This document shows positions 43,166 through 54,372 of a stretch of DNA of 64,000 bases, in pieces. The position numbers and the translations under genes were made by a program. Position 1 is the stretch's first letter, and the number at the start of each line of letters is the position of its first letter. Below the pieces are notes generated by a model. It searched no databases. It was not told the origin of the DNA and saw only the letters and a list, made by a program, of their open reading frames with translations. Source of the stretch: Rhododendron vialii (Eukaryota > Streptophyta > Magnoliopsida > Ericales > Ericaceae); NCBI RefSeq assembly GCF_030253575.1, contig NC_080567.1, positions 37,849,501 through 37,913,500 of the forward strand, given 5' to 3'.

Positions 43166-45431
43166 GAGGATAATACTTATTTATTTTCTTCTCATTGTAG
43201 TGATCCCTCCAATTTTTTTTTTAATGCAAAAAAATAGTAGGACTGTCACGTAATCAAGTCCAAGGCCCAATTATATGACCCAAGTTAATTCGGGCTGTGC
43301 TTGACTTTTTTAATGGACTTACATACGCTTATCCTTGTTTTCCCTTTTTTTTTTTTTTTTTAATCTTCCATATATATTTTCTCAACAAAGGATGAAAGAC
43401 TACGGGGTGGCCCTCTCCCTACTCAATGAATCACACAATTCAACTTCAGTATAATCATAATGCATTATTCTTAAGCCTTAAGTTATGCTCTCAATAGGCG
43501 AATGTGGAACAATGACAGTTTATCACCAACACCCGTATCTTGGTCAGTGATTCTTGTTCAAGCTAGGGGAGAAGTCCTCGCGCGATAGGTCAAATGCATC
43601 TAGAAGAAGCCCACCACATTAGATTGGCAGATGGTTCAAACATGTGAAAATATCCGAGCAGGCGAAAGGGAAGGTGCTTCCCGAAAAAGACCAAAAGCAA
43701 AGACATGATGACAACTCGAGAAAGAAAAAAGGGGCAATTCCATAAGCATCAATTACCAACTCCTCAAGGCATTTTAGCTCTACAAGAACAAACGACGACT
43801 AAATTACAGCGGAATTAACCTCCATCGCAACGATAATACACAACAGTGAAATGTGAAGTACCCTTGGCAAATTTTGATCTATCAGGCTCTACTCCATATA
43901 TAGAAACTTGTCTATGTCTAGAAATTCTAATACTCCTGTACCCTGAGGGAGTTTAGAGATACCCATACCCTGCCCCCATTTCTTTTGTTTCTTTTTGAGC
44001 TTACCCATATCCTGCTTAGGTTAGGCTGCAAAACATCCGCAATCCAGAACATAGAGATGCCCATACACTGTTTAGGATGAGGCTTGCATAAATCATGGGC
44101 AACCATACATTAAAAGATAAAATGAAGCTAGTTTGCCAGAAAGAAAAACAAAACTAGTACTAAATTTACAGACTCATTTGACACCTTTACATGGTCCCAA
44201 AACTCAATCAAATCTTCACCACAAAACATTTCCAGGCATTTAGACAAACAACAGATAATCCCCAAGCACACAAACTAACGGCTATCAAGTTGCATACTAT
44301 TTTCCGGTGTTCCTGTGTGACGCTCCAACAATTTTTAAGGAGGGGGGGACGTGTCAAAAGACCATTCCTTCGGTTATGAAGAGAGAATAGGACTCGGAAT
44401 TACACAAATACAGTCGTTCACATTATACTAGCACCGAATATTCACTACCAAGAATTTCTTGAAAAATAAATCTTGTTACGTAACATGAATTGCACATTGA
44501 ATCGCTATCACACAACCACTATTGCCAAAAGCTCTGAGAATTCAATCTAAAGGCAGCCTGTAATATCAAAGAAACTAAACTCGTCCACGATACTCTGTTC
44601 AAAGAAAGGAAAGGAATTATGCTATTTCTCCTTCATTCCAACAGAATTCCAACTTGGAGTCACAATCACAAATTCACAAAAAAGATTGCTACTTAAGTTT
44701 ACGCGTTTATAACTGTTCGTCTCCCGAATACACTTCCATCAACGACTCGAGCCAACCTTTGGTCAAAATAAGAAAGCTGGATGGAGAATTGGAGATTACA
44801 CTACCAGACCCCACATGGAGAAGATTGCAGAATCTAGTATTCTCATCTTTCCAGAGGACCTTGACCCCATTCCGATTGCTTTACTCGAAAAGAGGGATTT
44901 ACAACCACCAATCATAACTTAAAAGACCCTACCAAAGGATCACAACTTGTCACCAATTAAACATGAGCAACTGCCGGTGTGTGCATACGTTAGTGGACAG
45001 ATAACGCGTATTCGTAACCGTTCGACGCACGTGGACTAACAAAAAAAAATCTACGTATATTCCATGTTTCCTGATACATCTACGTCCCGTATCTGTGGCC
45101 AAACATCTATGCACCTACTGTTGGTGGGGATGCAATTAGCACAAAAGAAAATCAAAGAACTGAATCAAGGAGAAATTGTCATTAATTAAGGGAAAAAAAA
45201 CATACAGAGAAGGGAATTCGATACCGAATACACAGACAGATTTCGGTCACGTCCCCATTTTCTCCATCAGAAAATGCAAGAGATACTTGTCCTGCTTCTT
45301 AACATCTTGTTCATCACCAACTAAAAAGGAGAGAAATGAACAAAACAACTACTAAAACAGAATTTAACAAAAAGACCAAATTAAAAAAACAGACGACCTC
45401 CACGACAAACACCACTAAAGACCCCCTAGTC

Positions 45432-47603
45432 TCAAGCACAGCAATAGGTCCACTGCTCATCCTCACCGGCAGCAGCAGCAGAATCAGCACCACCACCGTA
45501 CTCATCGCCGTTGCAATAATAATACCCATTTCCACCATTGGCAGCAGCAGTCAAACAGCAGGACGAAGAACCGGCAACAAGGTAAGGCATGTTGTGGAAC
45601 GAACTAGCAATCCCATTAGCAAGAGCCAACCCATCCTCGTTACTCTGCACAAACTCCTCAATCCGGTGCTTGAGCATCTCAAACATGAGCTCCGGCTCGT
45701 GCTGCATCACCCTCAGCACGTCCCCGCACGAAGGCCCAGGCACGGCCCGGGTCACCGCAAAGCTATGCGGCCCATCGCTCTGCGACACGCGGACCACGCT
45801 CGGGCCTCCGAACAGGTTATGGACTCCCCCTAGGGCTTCCTGATACGCCCCGCCCAAGAACATCCCCAGATAGTAACCCCCGCTGCCTTCCAAATCGTGC
45901 AGCGGCAAGCTCGATTCTCCGCCTATGAACTTGTCAATCTTCCCGTCACTGTCGCAAGTTAAATCCGAGAGGATGCCACGTGCCCCCGGCCTCTGATCCA
46001 GCTTGTGAATCGGAACGATAGGGAAAAGCTGCTCAATCCCCCAGAAATCAGGGATGGAAGTGAACACCGATAAGTTAACATTGTACGTGCGGACTGGATC
46101 AGCTGCTCCCGCCGCCTTGGACACGAAATCGCACAGGCCGTCGACAGCGGCGAGCTGTTCGATGCCCAAGTTCCCTTCTTTGAACTGCTCAACGCATCTC
46201 TGCTTAAGCTGATCGGCGTAGATCAAGCACGTCTCGTTCTCGCCGCGGATGGCCGCAGCGGATAAGTTCCCGTAATCAGCACGTGCCTCCTCCGCGAGTC
46301 CCTCGACGAAGTAATGTAAAGTGAGTTGACTCATAACAGGTGCCTCGCGTGAAGTAGCTGACACGGCCTCGAAGACCAAAATCGAGTGGTGAGAGACGAT
46401 TGCTCGGCCGCTTTCGCTGCAGATCACGGGATGCTTTATCTGTTTACGTCCACAAACAAAACTGACGGCCTTAACAACGGCCGTGGCGTACTCGTCCAGG
46501 CCGTAACTGACGGAGATATCGGAGTCGGTCGACTTCGAGCCGTCGTAATCGATTCCTAGGCCTCCTCCGATGTCGATGACTTTCATGGAGGCGCCGAGGC
46601 GGACCAGCTCGCAGTAGAGCTGAGCGGCTTCGCCCACGCCGTCGGCGAGCAAGGCCGTCGTAGGTATCTGAGACCCGATGTGGAAATGCAGCAACTGTAA
46701 GCAATCTAACATACTGAATTTTTCGAGCTTTTTCACCACACGAAGAATCTGAGTCGTCGTGAGTCCGAATTTGCCTTTCTCGCCCGAAGTTGATCCGAAA
46801 TGGCCGGAGTGTTTCGTCCGGAGCTTCGCTCGGAGTCCGATTACCGGTCGGACGGCGAGCTTCCTGCTCATGTCGATCACCAGATCAAGCTCTTCCTCTT
46901 GCTCAAGCACAATCACTGTGTTCAAGGACAATTTCCTTCCAATCAAAGCAAGAGAAATGTACTCAGCGTCTTTGAAACCGTTGCAGACCAGCAGAGCTTC
47001 GGCGCTCCCGTTGCAGAGACAGCTCATGGCTAGGAGTAGCTCCGGTTTGGACCCGGCCTCCAAACCGAACCGGAAGCCGGATCCGAATTTCACGATGTCT
47101 TCCACAACAAACCTGTCCTGGTTGCATTTCACGGGGTAAACACCCTGGTAATGAGAATCATAGCCTTGCGATTGGATTGCCAAATCGAAGGCTGTCTGGA
47201 GGGATTCGAGGCGGTTTTTGAGGATGTCAGGGAACCGGACGACGAGCGGGAGCTGTAACCCGAGTCCGCCTGAGGAATCCGGATCCGAAGCCTTTTTCAC
47301 GACCTTTAAGAGGTCGATCTCCTGGTGAGGCAGCGTGGCCGTTCCGTACGGCCTGACGGAGATGTCGCCGGAGTTGTTGACGGCGAAGTAGGGGGCGCCC
47401 CATTTGTCGACCTTGTAGAGGGCGGCGGAGTCCGACGGGGACCAGACGGCGCTATCGACGGCGGCGATAGTGGTGTTTGCCGGTGGAGGTACGCCGGAGA
47501 ATGGCTCCGGCGCGGGAAGAGAGGCGGGGCTGTTATCCCAGGCGAAAGAGTAGCCTGGAGGAGGAGCCACGGCGGCGTCTGCGAAACACGCGACGGCAGG
47601 CAT
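45432..47603 (-). CDS. ADC: arginine decarboxylase (SpeA-type, PLP-dependent)
   Basis: One uninterrupted frame encodes 723 residues, the size of plant ADC, which is typically intronless. The N-terminal about 60 residues are Ala/Pro-rich and could be a plastid-targeting region. The fold-III PLP domain contains VYPVKCNQD with K159 as the cofactor lysine, HFHIGSQ (306-312), the phosphate-binding [12 protein letters not shown] (344-355), and [11 protein letters not shown]. Near the end, [20 protein letters not shown] is typical of the family. The C-terminus is Gly/Ala-rich and ends WTYCCA. The enzyme converts arginine to agmatine, the first step of the agmatine route to putrescine and stress-induced polyamines. 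A leader of about 575 bases with a single short upstream ORF precedes it, suggesting translational control. The coding region is distinctly GC-richer than its surroundings, as are ADC genes in general. Confidence 0.97.
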   Translation of the reverse strand: MPAVACFADAAVAPPPGYSFAWDNSPASLPAPEPFSGVPPPANTTIAAVDSAVWSPSDSAALYKVDKWGAPYFAVNNSGDISVRPYGTATLPHQEIDLLKVVKKASDPDSSGGLGLQLPLVVRFPDILKNRLESLQTAFDLAIQSQGYDSHYQGVYPVKCNQDRFVVEDIVKFGSGFRFGLEAGSKPELLLAMSCLCNGSAEALLVCNGFKDAEYISLALIGRKLSLNTVIVLEQEEELDLVIDMSRKLAVRPVIGLRAKLRTKHSGHFGSTSGEKGKFGLTTTQILRVVKKLEKFSMLDCLQLLHFHIGSQIPTTALLADGVGEAAQLYCELVRLGASMKVIDIGGGLGIDYDGSKSTDSDISVSYGLDEYATAVVKAVSFVCGRKQIKHPVICSESGRAIVSHHSILVFEAVSATSREAPVMSQLTLHYFVEGLAEEARADYGNLSAAAIRGENETCLIYADQLKQRCVEQFKEGNLGIEQLAAVDGLCDFVSKAAGAADPVRTYNVNLSVFTSIPDFWGIEQLFPIVPIHKLDQRPGARGILSDLTCDSDGKIDKFIGGESSLPLHDLEGSGGYYLGMFLGGAYQEALGGVHNLFGGPSVVRVSQSDGPHSFAVTRAVPGPSCGDVLRVMQHEPELMFEMLKHRIEEFVQSNEDGLALANGIASSFHNMPYLVAGSSSCCLTAAANGGNGYYYCNGDEYGGGADSAAAAGEDEQWTYCCA

Positions 47604-47708
47604 GTCTTCTCTCTTTTCTCTCTTCCCCGATCTGTTTTTTTATCTTTGGGAGGAAAAAAAGAATTAAAAAATTGAGGTGTGTATTTTTGTAATTTCTGGT
47701 GTAAAGGT

Positions 47709-47751
47709 GGGGGCTTTAGAACCCGCCGAGGCCGGAGCCCCGGCTACCCCC
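47709..47751 (-). promoter_or_regulatory. GC-rich hairpin in the ADC leader
   Basis: GGGGG at 47709-47713 can pair with CCCCC at 47747-47751, enclosing a second stem GCCGG/CCGGC (47731-47735 with 47740-47744). It lies about 105-150 bases before the start codon in the transcript. A structural role is inferred only. Confidence 0.4.
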
Positions 47752-47899
47752 TCAAAAGAAGCAGAAGAGATCTGAGCAAAAAGAACGAGTCCCTAACTCA
47801 CCCTTACAAACTACCCAAATCCCCACACCGACCTCTCAGAAGAAGAAGGATCGAAAGAGAGAACGGAAAACGAAGGGAAACCTGACGGAGAACACAAAT

Positions 47900-47926
47900 C
47901 TAAGCACCGAAAACAAATGTCACCAT
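47900..47926 (-). promoter_or_regulatory. 8-codon upstream ORF in the ADC leader
   Basis: ATG at 47924-47926 opens MVTFVFGA followed by TAG at 47900-47902. No other ATG occurs between the predicted transcription start near 48180 and the ADC start, so ribosomes scanning an unspliced leader would meet this one first. Short upstream ORFs regulating ADC translation are known in other plants, with a different peptide. Confidence 0.55.
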
Positions 47927-48206
47927 ACAGATTTTGGTCGAGGAGGAGGAGGAGAGAGAAAGAGGGATGGAGAGAGAGAGATTGGGAGAGGAAGTAGTAA
48001 CTGAAAAGAACACCAACACCACCAGGTGAAGATGACGAGAGAGAAAGAGCGGAAAATCCGCAGGTAAATGCGGTAATAAAAAACAAGTGATAACAACGAA
48101 CGAAGGAACGGCGGATGGGAAGTGATAGGGTTTTGTATGTAGTAGTTCAGAAAGAACGGTTTAGCAAATGAAATTGGCGAGAATTGCATGAATGGCGAGG
48201 GGTCAT

Positions 48207-48213
48207 TATATAG
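48207..48213 (-). promoter_or_regulatory. TATA box of ADC
   Basis: TATATAA on the minus strand lies about 600 bases upstream of the ADC start and directly before a pyrimidine-rich leader. Transcription would start near 48180. Confidence 0.6.
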
Positions 48214-49159
48214 GAGGAGGGGGGGTTGGGCCGTGGGCCCAGATTTTTTTAATTTTTTGGGCTTAATTTAAGATCTGGTCCTAATTTCTCGTGATTTTGT
48301 GTTCGCAATATTTGTGTTTTTTCCTTTTTTTATTTATTGAATTATTCTAATCTCCGTCTTAAGGGGGTAAGGTAATAAATAAAAGATCCATTGATATTTA
48401 AGAAAGATGTATTGATATTTATGAAAATGTATGAAAAATTTTAAAATCAAGCCCATGAACTGACAATAATAAATGTGTGAATGTGTATTAAATGATGTAA
48501 AAAATATAAAAAAAATAAGTATTTTCTTTATCTTTTAAAATGTTTATCGTTAGTCCACTTGTTAGTCCAATGGACTAACGATAACAAGATCGAAAATATA
48601 TTAAAATCTATAAAATATATATTGATATCTGAATTTATTTAATTTATGCATACATATTATCTTCCGCCCTGGCAAGCGTATGTTTGTAGAATTTCCGTTT
48701 ATTTATTTCTTCGTGATTGTGTGGGGGTGAGATTCTCTCGGGGAGGTAATCGGCGTCGGGTTGCCGCGTGGCTGTGGGATGTAGGGCCACCGAAAGAGTG
48801 ATTCAATCGCGAGGCTTCGTGCTTCATTTCCTCGATTTTGTTTGTGTACGTGGCGATACAGAGGAGGGAGTGGGATTCAATTTAGCGCGATACGATATTA
48901 TGACAGGATTTTTCGAGACCGGACGATTTTGAAAATCTCCTTTTTGTAACAGCAATTGTTTGATAATAACACTCTAAAAAGTGACGGCGTCCATCATAAT
49001 CACACTCAAAATTTGTGGAGAGTTAACAAGATGGGAAGTGCCATAATCAATTTCATACCGATTTTTGCAAAAATCAACATCATACAAGGAGAGTACGATT
49101 AATAATTTGAAAAGTGCTAAAATCACTATTCTAATTTGTAACTAATATGTTTGCTATGA
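48214..49159. other. ADC upstream region
   Basis: Promoter-proximal sequence followed by an AT-rich spacer. It includes one copy of a dispersed repeat at 48432-48592. No gene is seen. Confidence 0.4.
48432..48592. repeat. dispersed repeat, copy 1
   Basis: AATTTTAAAATCA, GTGTGTAAATGTGTATTAAA-like, AAGTATTTTCTTTATCTTTT and TTTATCGTTAGTCCA occur in the same order as at 56340-56484. The end holds the palindrome GTTAGTCCAATGGACTAAC. Probably a non-autonomous element; boundaries are uncertain. Confidence 0.6.
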
Positions 49160-49386
49160 GGCTCCGTTTTCAAAACTGGAAACAAATTTTTATTTTTTAA
49201 AAAGAAAATTTCAAGCTCAAAATAATGAACTTACTGAAATTTAAAAATATGCAATATAAATCTTGTTTGAAAGATCTCATCAGTGAAATTAAATAATAAA
49301 AAAATATTTTTTATTTGTATTATTTTGAAATTTTAAAATGTAAAATAAGTACTTATTTTTCAAAAAGATGTTCTAAAACGGGGATA
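49160..49386. mobile_element. Tourist-like MITE, related to 42062-42300
   Basis: It starts GGCTCCGTTTTCAAAAC and ends TTCTAAAACGGGG. It shares AAATATGCAATATAAATCTT and TTGAAAGATCTCAT with the copy at 56875 and the AAGTACTTATTTTTC motif with all copies. The right terminus is mutated and a TAA duplication is not clean. Confidence 0.65.
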
Positions 49387-49703
49387 ATCACACAAACATA
49401 AGGTGTGTGATTATTTTGAAATATATACTAATCAAGGGATGAACCTATTATTTCATCCATGGTCCCTCCAAAGTCCAAATACATTTTTCATTGGAGGATG
49501 AAGTTTGATGAAAATATACAAGTAAAATAGTACTTTTTAATGGGGCAAGAGGAATAATACAGGTGGGCATGATGCAAGAGTGTATATATACATACTGTGT
49601 CTGTGTATTGTATTGTATGGTATTTATACTCCGTAATTCTTAATCACGAATTATCATATTAAAATTTCACAAGTGACAACCAACTAACGTCAAGTTTGCT
49701 ATA

Positions 49704-49857
49704 GGGAAAATGATCACCAGGCATGATTATTGGAAACCTATGTTTCTAGCACTTGCATAAACATTATCTAAACGTAGTGTCGGGAGTAGGGGAAATGATC
49801 ACCAGGCATGATTATTGGAAACCTATGTTTCTAGCACTTGCATAAACATTATCTAGT
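49704..49857. repeat. 85-bp tandem duplication
   Basis: GGAAATGATCACCAGGCATG and the following 50 bases through CATAAACATTATCTA occur twice, 85 bases apart, with essentially no differences. That points to a recent event. Confidence 0.9.
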
Positions 49858-50160
49858 GTTGGTTGGGAGTTTGACATGCAGTACTTTTTTTTAACCTTTT
49901 ATATATAGATATTCAAGTGTCTCATTGAAAAGATTAACGAGTTTGACGAGTTAATATGGTATTTGAGCTTTTTAGAGAGTACTTAATGAAGGTTATCCAA
50001 ATATCAACGTTAATCACAACATAATTAAGAAGTTTTTTTAAAAAAGTTCGCATTTCTAGTGAGTAATTTAATTAAAAGAATTTGTAGCAGGTCGAGCCGG
50101 CGGCTCACACCGTACCAAGCAAGGTTCTGAACCCTTCCTGGTGGTTCACCTGAGTCCAAG

Positions 50161-50800
50161 TAGGGATGGCAACGGAACGGATCGGAGGTAGATATTGCAA
50201 TATCTGAATCCGAACCCTCCACCCGCCCTCCCAATCCGACCCGAACTCCGAACGGATTATATTTTTGTCCTTCATCCCCGCTTCGAACGGGGAATGGATA
50301 TTTGAATCCGAATTTGGAAAAACAAAAAAAACAAATTGGAACTCGATAAAAAAAAACTCAAATTGAAAAAAAAAAACCAAATAAAACTAAACATGGGGAG
50401 GGAGTCTCGCAGCTGCGTTCCTGAGAGGAGATTGCCGCATCTCTCCATTGCCGGAGGGTTTTTTTTTTTAGAGAGAGGGAGGGGGGTTGGGGAGGAGAGA
50501 GAGAAGGGGGAGAAGTCATGGGCGAGGAGGGTTGTGTGAAGTGAAGTCTATTGGGTAGGAGACTGACTATTGACTAACCCTAAAAATAAGAGGTATTTAT
50601 ATAGTCTGATATTCGAATGTGGATCGGATATCGGATTCGGGGAGGATCGGATCGAAGGCAGACTTACCTCCGAATCCGATCCGATCTCCGAATTTTTTTC
50701 GAAAAATAAATCCGAATCCGACCCGATATCCGAAAAATCCGATCCATTCGGGACGGATAACGGATCGGATACGGACGGATCGGCCGAGATGGCCATCCTA
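50161..50800. mobile_element. 640-bp non-autonomous hAT element
   Basis: Termini TAGGGATGGC and GCCATCCTA are flanked by the perfect 8-base duplication AGTCCAAG (50153-50160 and 50801-50808), the hAT signature. Subterminal regions are packed with repeats of GGATCGGAT/ATCCGAATCC on both strands, likely transposase-binding sites. No transposase is present; the 60-108-codon frames are read-throughs of these repeats. Confidence 0.93.
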
Positions 50801-50893
50801 AGTCCAAGCCTTCGCCCCGTTACGTTTCGGCAGCCCGATGGTCCCACAGCTGAGGTTCCAACAGAATCAATCAAAGCAATCAGTTCGGGCCAC

Positions 50894-51446
50894 TGACCCT
50901 TTTAGGGTTGGGTACCACGTTCGGCCTTGAACGAACGTGGGGTCACGACTCCAACTCACCCACGTGGGAACATCAACCGTGGTTATGATGAAAGTCGTGA
51001 CGTCATCCAAACGGTTATAAAAAGATAAGGACGGGAGCACGTGAAGGTACTAGCTCATCCTACAAACAGTTACGAAATCCTAATGTGACGCATAAGTGAC
51101 GTCAACCGACTTCCGACGAGCACATGTGTAGTCTTAGAGGTCTAGTTAGGAGTTCTCTATAAATACTTCATTACCCCATCCTTGGAGAGGTTCACATTCT
51201 CTAGCACCCTAAAGTCCTAGCTCTTGACTTCCATCTCTCCTTGTTACTATACTGATTCTTGCACCGGAAGATCATTTCGAAGAACCTCGGGTATGATTTT
51301 TAGCCGTGCTTTCCTGTACAGGTTAGGAGAAGATCAAGAGCCACACTCGAACCACGATCAAGAAAGAGCGAACGAAACTCACCGGAGCCTCCACAGAATT
51401 AAAAGTTCGTATTTGGGTTCCTATACTGAGTCAACTGACATCACAT
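50894..51446 (+). mobile_element. probable solo LTR or LTR-like promoter block
   Basis: The block begins TG and ends CA and has the layout of a plant LTR. An upstream regulatory stretch holds two perfect TGACGTCA palindromes (50998-51005, 51097-51104) and CACGTG boxes (50961-50966, 51039-51044). A TATA box follows (TATAAATA, 51159-51166), then a pyrimidine-rich leader (CACATTCTCTAGCACCC) and a CAGGTTAGGAG stretch. No second LTR, primer-binding site or gag-pol is seen within the window, and a 5-base duplication was not identified. A host promoter for an undetected transcript is an alternative. Confidence 0.45.
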
Positions 51447-52805
51447 AATGAAAAAGCGTTTGGATTCCACAATATACGTACAACTTTAGTCACGGGAAAT
51501 CAGGAATTTCACCCGAGAAAATGAGTCCGTGAATTGGCTTCCCTCCAGTCAACGTTATCCTCGTTGCGGATCAAAAAAAAAACCGTTACCCTCGAGACGA
51601 GAAATCTTGCATGAAGGTTTTCCAATTTGCTTTCGTTTTCAATTATCATTTGACGCGTTAGTCACACGTAAACATTAGTACTATTGGTCAACTATAGGCT
51701 ATAGCAACTTCAACCAACGGTGCTAAAAAATAATAATAATAACAATGAGTCTTTCCAAAATTCCTTCATAAAATTCAAAAAAAATCGAAGAAAATAAGAG
51801 ATAAATTATACTAAAAAAAATTCCACAATATAGAGATTTGAAGTACTCCAATTGCTCTTACAAGTAAAAAGTTAGTATCTTGAAACATCGCTCCGTTATG
51901 GTGTAAGAGCATATTAAACGATAAGTCATATTCCTTGTGGAGTAAAAAAAAAAGAAAAAAAGGAACTTTCAAGTACATATAGTCAAATACAACGTGGAGT
52001 TTGCTTCAAATTTGGCAAGAGGTGCCAAATGAATTTTTTTTTCTTTTTTTGACTGTTTGAGCTTTCAAAATTGAACTTTGCTCTTTTAAAATACCCATTC
52101 GACACTATAATTGGAGATCGAGGTTTGTTGATATCAAATTTTTAAGTGTCAAATTGCCGCATAAACTTCTGCAAAAATTTAACATCGCAAGATTTGGCAT
52201 CCGTGGAAAGAGCTCTTTGTCTCTTTTTAATCATACAATAAATTTAGACCTTAGGCTAAAATATGAGAAATAGAGGCTGAGACACCACTTGGTGGTGTTC
52301 CAAAACACTGAATGATCTCTTCTTCTTTCCTTTTTTTCAAAAAGAATGATCTCTCCAATCATCAAAGGGACCAAAATGTAAATTCAAACTCACCCATGGT
52401 GGCACCTAGGGCAGGCTCATATGGTAGTTTGCGGCTTTACGCCATAGCTTGCGTGTCTTTCTGCCATAAAATTCCAACGTTACCCTTTTATCAAATTTGG
52501 TGCTCTCTCCAAAGGCAAAAGCAATCACACTCGGGGCTCTACCTATAGAAAACATGAGTAAAATAAATTAATTAACAAAGACTTTTTGTCAGTGGACAAT
52601 ACTGACCTTTGACAAGTGGGTTGGTGTCAGTAGGGTTTGAATTTGGATGCGACTTCCCAATAACATGTCATGTTTTAGCCTCAACAGCTAGAGGATAAGA
52701 TTCACGGGCTCCCTTTCAATTATTTTCTGCATAGTTATTAATCAGGATAGTTTTTGAACAGTATTAATCAGGATAGTTGAGAATAAAAATTCAGAAGGGT
52801 TTTTT
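51447..52805. other. intergenic, no gene seen
   Basis: AT-rich with a short direct repeat TATTAATCAGGATAGTT at about 52736 and 52762. No supported gene. Confidence 0.35.
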
Positions 52806-53331
52806 TCCCCTTAAAGTTTTGCTCAGAAAACCTGAAAGATTTGGTCAAGTATAACAAGGTCTAATTTCTTCATTGTGGATAAAAAGATGAGAAATAGTAG
52901 GTAAAAGTGAAGTATTAAGAATTAGATATAGAGAAAACGAAGTATATTGAAAAGAAGCTTAGAATTGATTGTGATGTATTAATATTCCGTACATCGTAAG
53001 CTACATTGATATTGCAAACCTAGAGTCAAATTGCACGTGAGGAGGGTTGTCAACGAATTTTATAAAGTTTTCCCCTTAAAGTTTTGCTTGGAAAACTTGA
53101 AAGATTTGGTCAAGTATAACAAGGTCTAATTTCTTCATTGTGGATAAGAAGATGAGAAATAGTAGGTAAAAGTGAAGTATTAAGAATTAGATATAGAGAA
53201 AACGAAGTATATTGAAAAGAAGCTTAGAATTGATTGTGATGTATTAATACTCCGTACATCGTAGGCTACATTGATATCGCAAACCTAGAGTCAAATTGCA
53301 CGTGAGGAGGGTTGTCAACGAATTTTATAGA
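52806..53331. repeat. 265-bp tandem duplication
   Basis: The unit starts TCCCCTTAAAGTTTTGCT and ends GTTGTCAACGAATTTTATA. Copy 1 begins at 52806 and copy 2 at 53071. Differences are only a few substitutions (for example GATATTGC/GATATCGC), so it is recent. No coding content was recognised. Confidence 0.93.
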
Positions 53332-54025
53332 GATTTAACATAAGATGAATTATGACTTGAATTATACTTCTGGACAACGATTGGAGTGAAATCAACGTTA
53401 ATTAACACTCTATGATAGAAAAGTAAGAAATAATTTTTCAAAGGATGTCTTTTTTTTTTCTTCAGAAAAATCGACTCAAGTTCATCCAATCTTCCCAAAA
53501 AGATTTCCAAATTTTGGATAACTACATAACCTCAAGAGAATAGCGTAGATACTTCTTTAGCAATTACATGCGACAACACTTTTAATTCTTCTCTTTATAA
53601 ATTGATTTAAGACGAACAGATAATTATTTTGGCTTTTAGTTTGAAAACAACGATTTTTCACCCGGGTTTTTCAGACGAGTCCGTAAATAGCTAAGAGCAA
53701 GTCCATTCTTTAGTGTCAAAATGACATTGCCAAAGTCATTTTTTGACTTGCTATAGCGTCAAAAAAGTTAGAATATAATAATGTTGCTGCACCGATTCAA
53801 TCTCCTATCGACACAATTTTAAATCTAAACTGTTGGATTAAACTCATCTTTATTCAATGCAAATCAAACGATTCGTATAAAATAAGTTGAAATGACAATG
53901 GATGAACTCATTAGATATCATAAAATATGAGCACTTAAATTGTGACAATGGCAAGACAGATGATTACGTTCGGACTGGACTATATAATAAAGAGCAGAGA
54001 TATATAGAATTGCAGAAATTTTTAA
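53332..54025. other. intergenic, no gene seen
   Basis: A segment near 53696-53770 (AGAGCAAGTCCATTC, followed by TTTTTTGACTTGCT) has weak inverted-repeat character. Nothing else is supported. Confidence 0.3.
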
Positions 54026-54372
54026 GTTAAGAATCCTGAATTTTCTTACGGTCCGGAACTCTTTGTTTCTGATCGAATTTTGATGATCAAAACCGTTCAA
54101 TGTGTTTAAAACGTGTTTTTAAGGTTACGGAAGCGAAATCGGAAAAAAATATGAATGGGAATGGCTTGATCTGAAGAGTTTTTCATAAAATGCATTTTTA
54201 TGAAAAACTGTTCAGATCGAGTCCATTCCAGTCATATTTTTTTCCGATTTCACGAGGACACCCTTAAAAACACGTTTTAAACATATTAAACGGTTCGGAT
54301 CATCAAAATTTAATTAAAAAAGTGAACTTCAACACAAGATCCGAACCGTAAGAAAAATGCAGAATCCTTAAC
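54026..54372. mobile_element. 347-bp near-complete palindrome (foldback MITE)
   Basis: GTTAAGAATCCTGAATTTTC at the left pairs with AAAAATGCAGAATCCTTAAC at the right. Pairing continues through ACGTGTTTTTAAGG/CTTAAAAACACGT and AATCGGAAAAAAATATGA/TCATATTTTTTTCCGATT to a loop around 54194. If transcribed it would form one long hairpin. A target duplication was not clear. Confidence 0.85.

Larger units (their letters stand above)
42301..45431. other. intergenic region between UFD1 and ADC
   Basis: It contains one probable TIR element (42613-43002), a GA tract (43133-43165) and otherwise AT-rich sequence. An 87-codon plus frame at 44654-44917 starts MESQSQIHKK but shows no recognisable domain and no flanking exon structure. 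The right end is the ADC 3' flank. Confidence 0.4.

Noticed and set aside
45336..45843. 165-codon plus-strand frame opposite the ADC 3' end, and others opposite ADC
   Set aside because: They are antisense shadows of the GC-rich ADC coding region.
50548..50896. Overlapping 108-codon frames on both strands
   Set aside because: They read through ATCCGAATCC-type repeats of a hAT element; the Ser/Asp/Pro-rich peptides are repeat artefacts.
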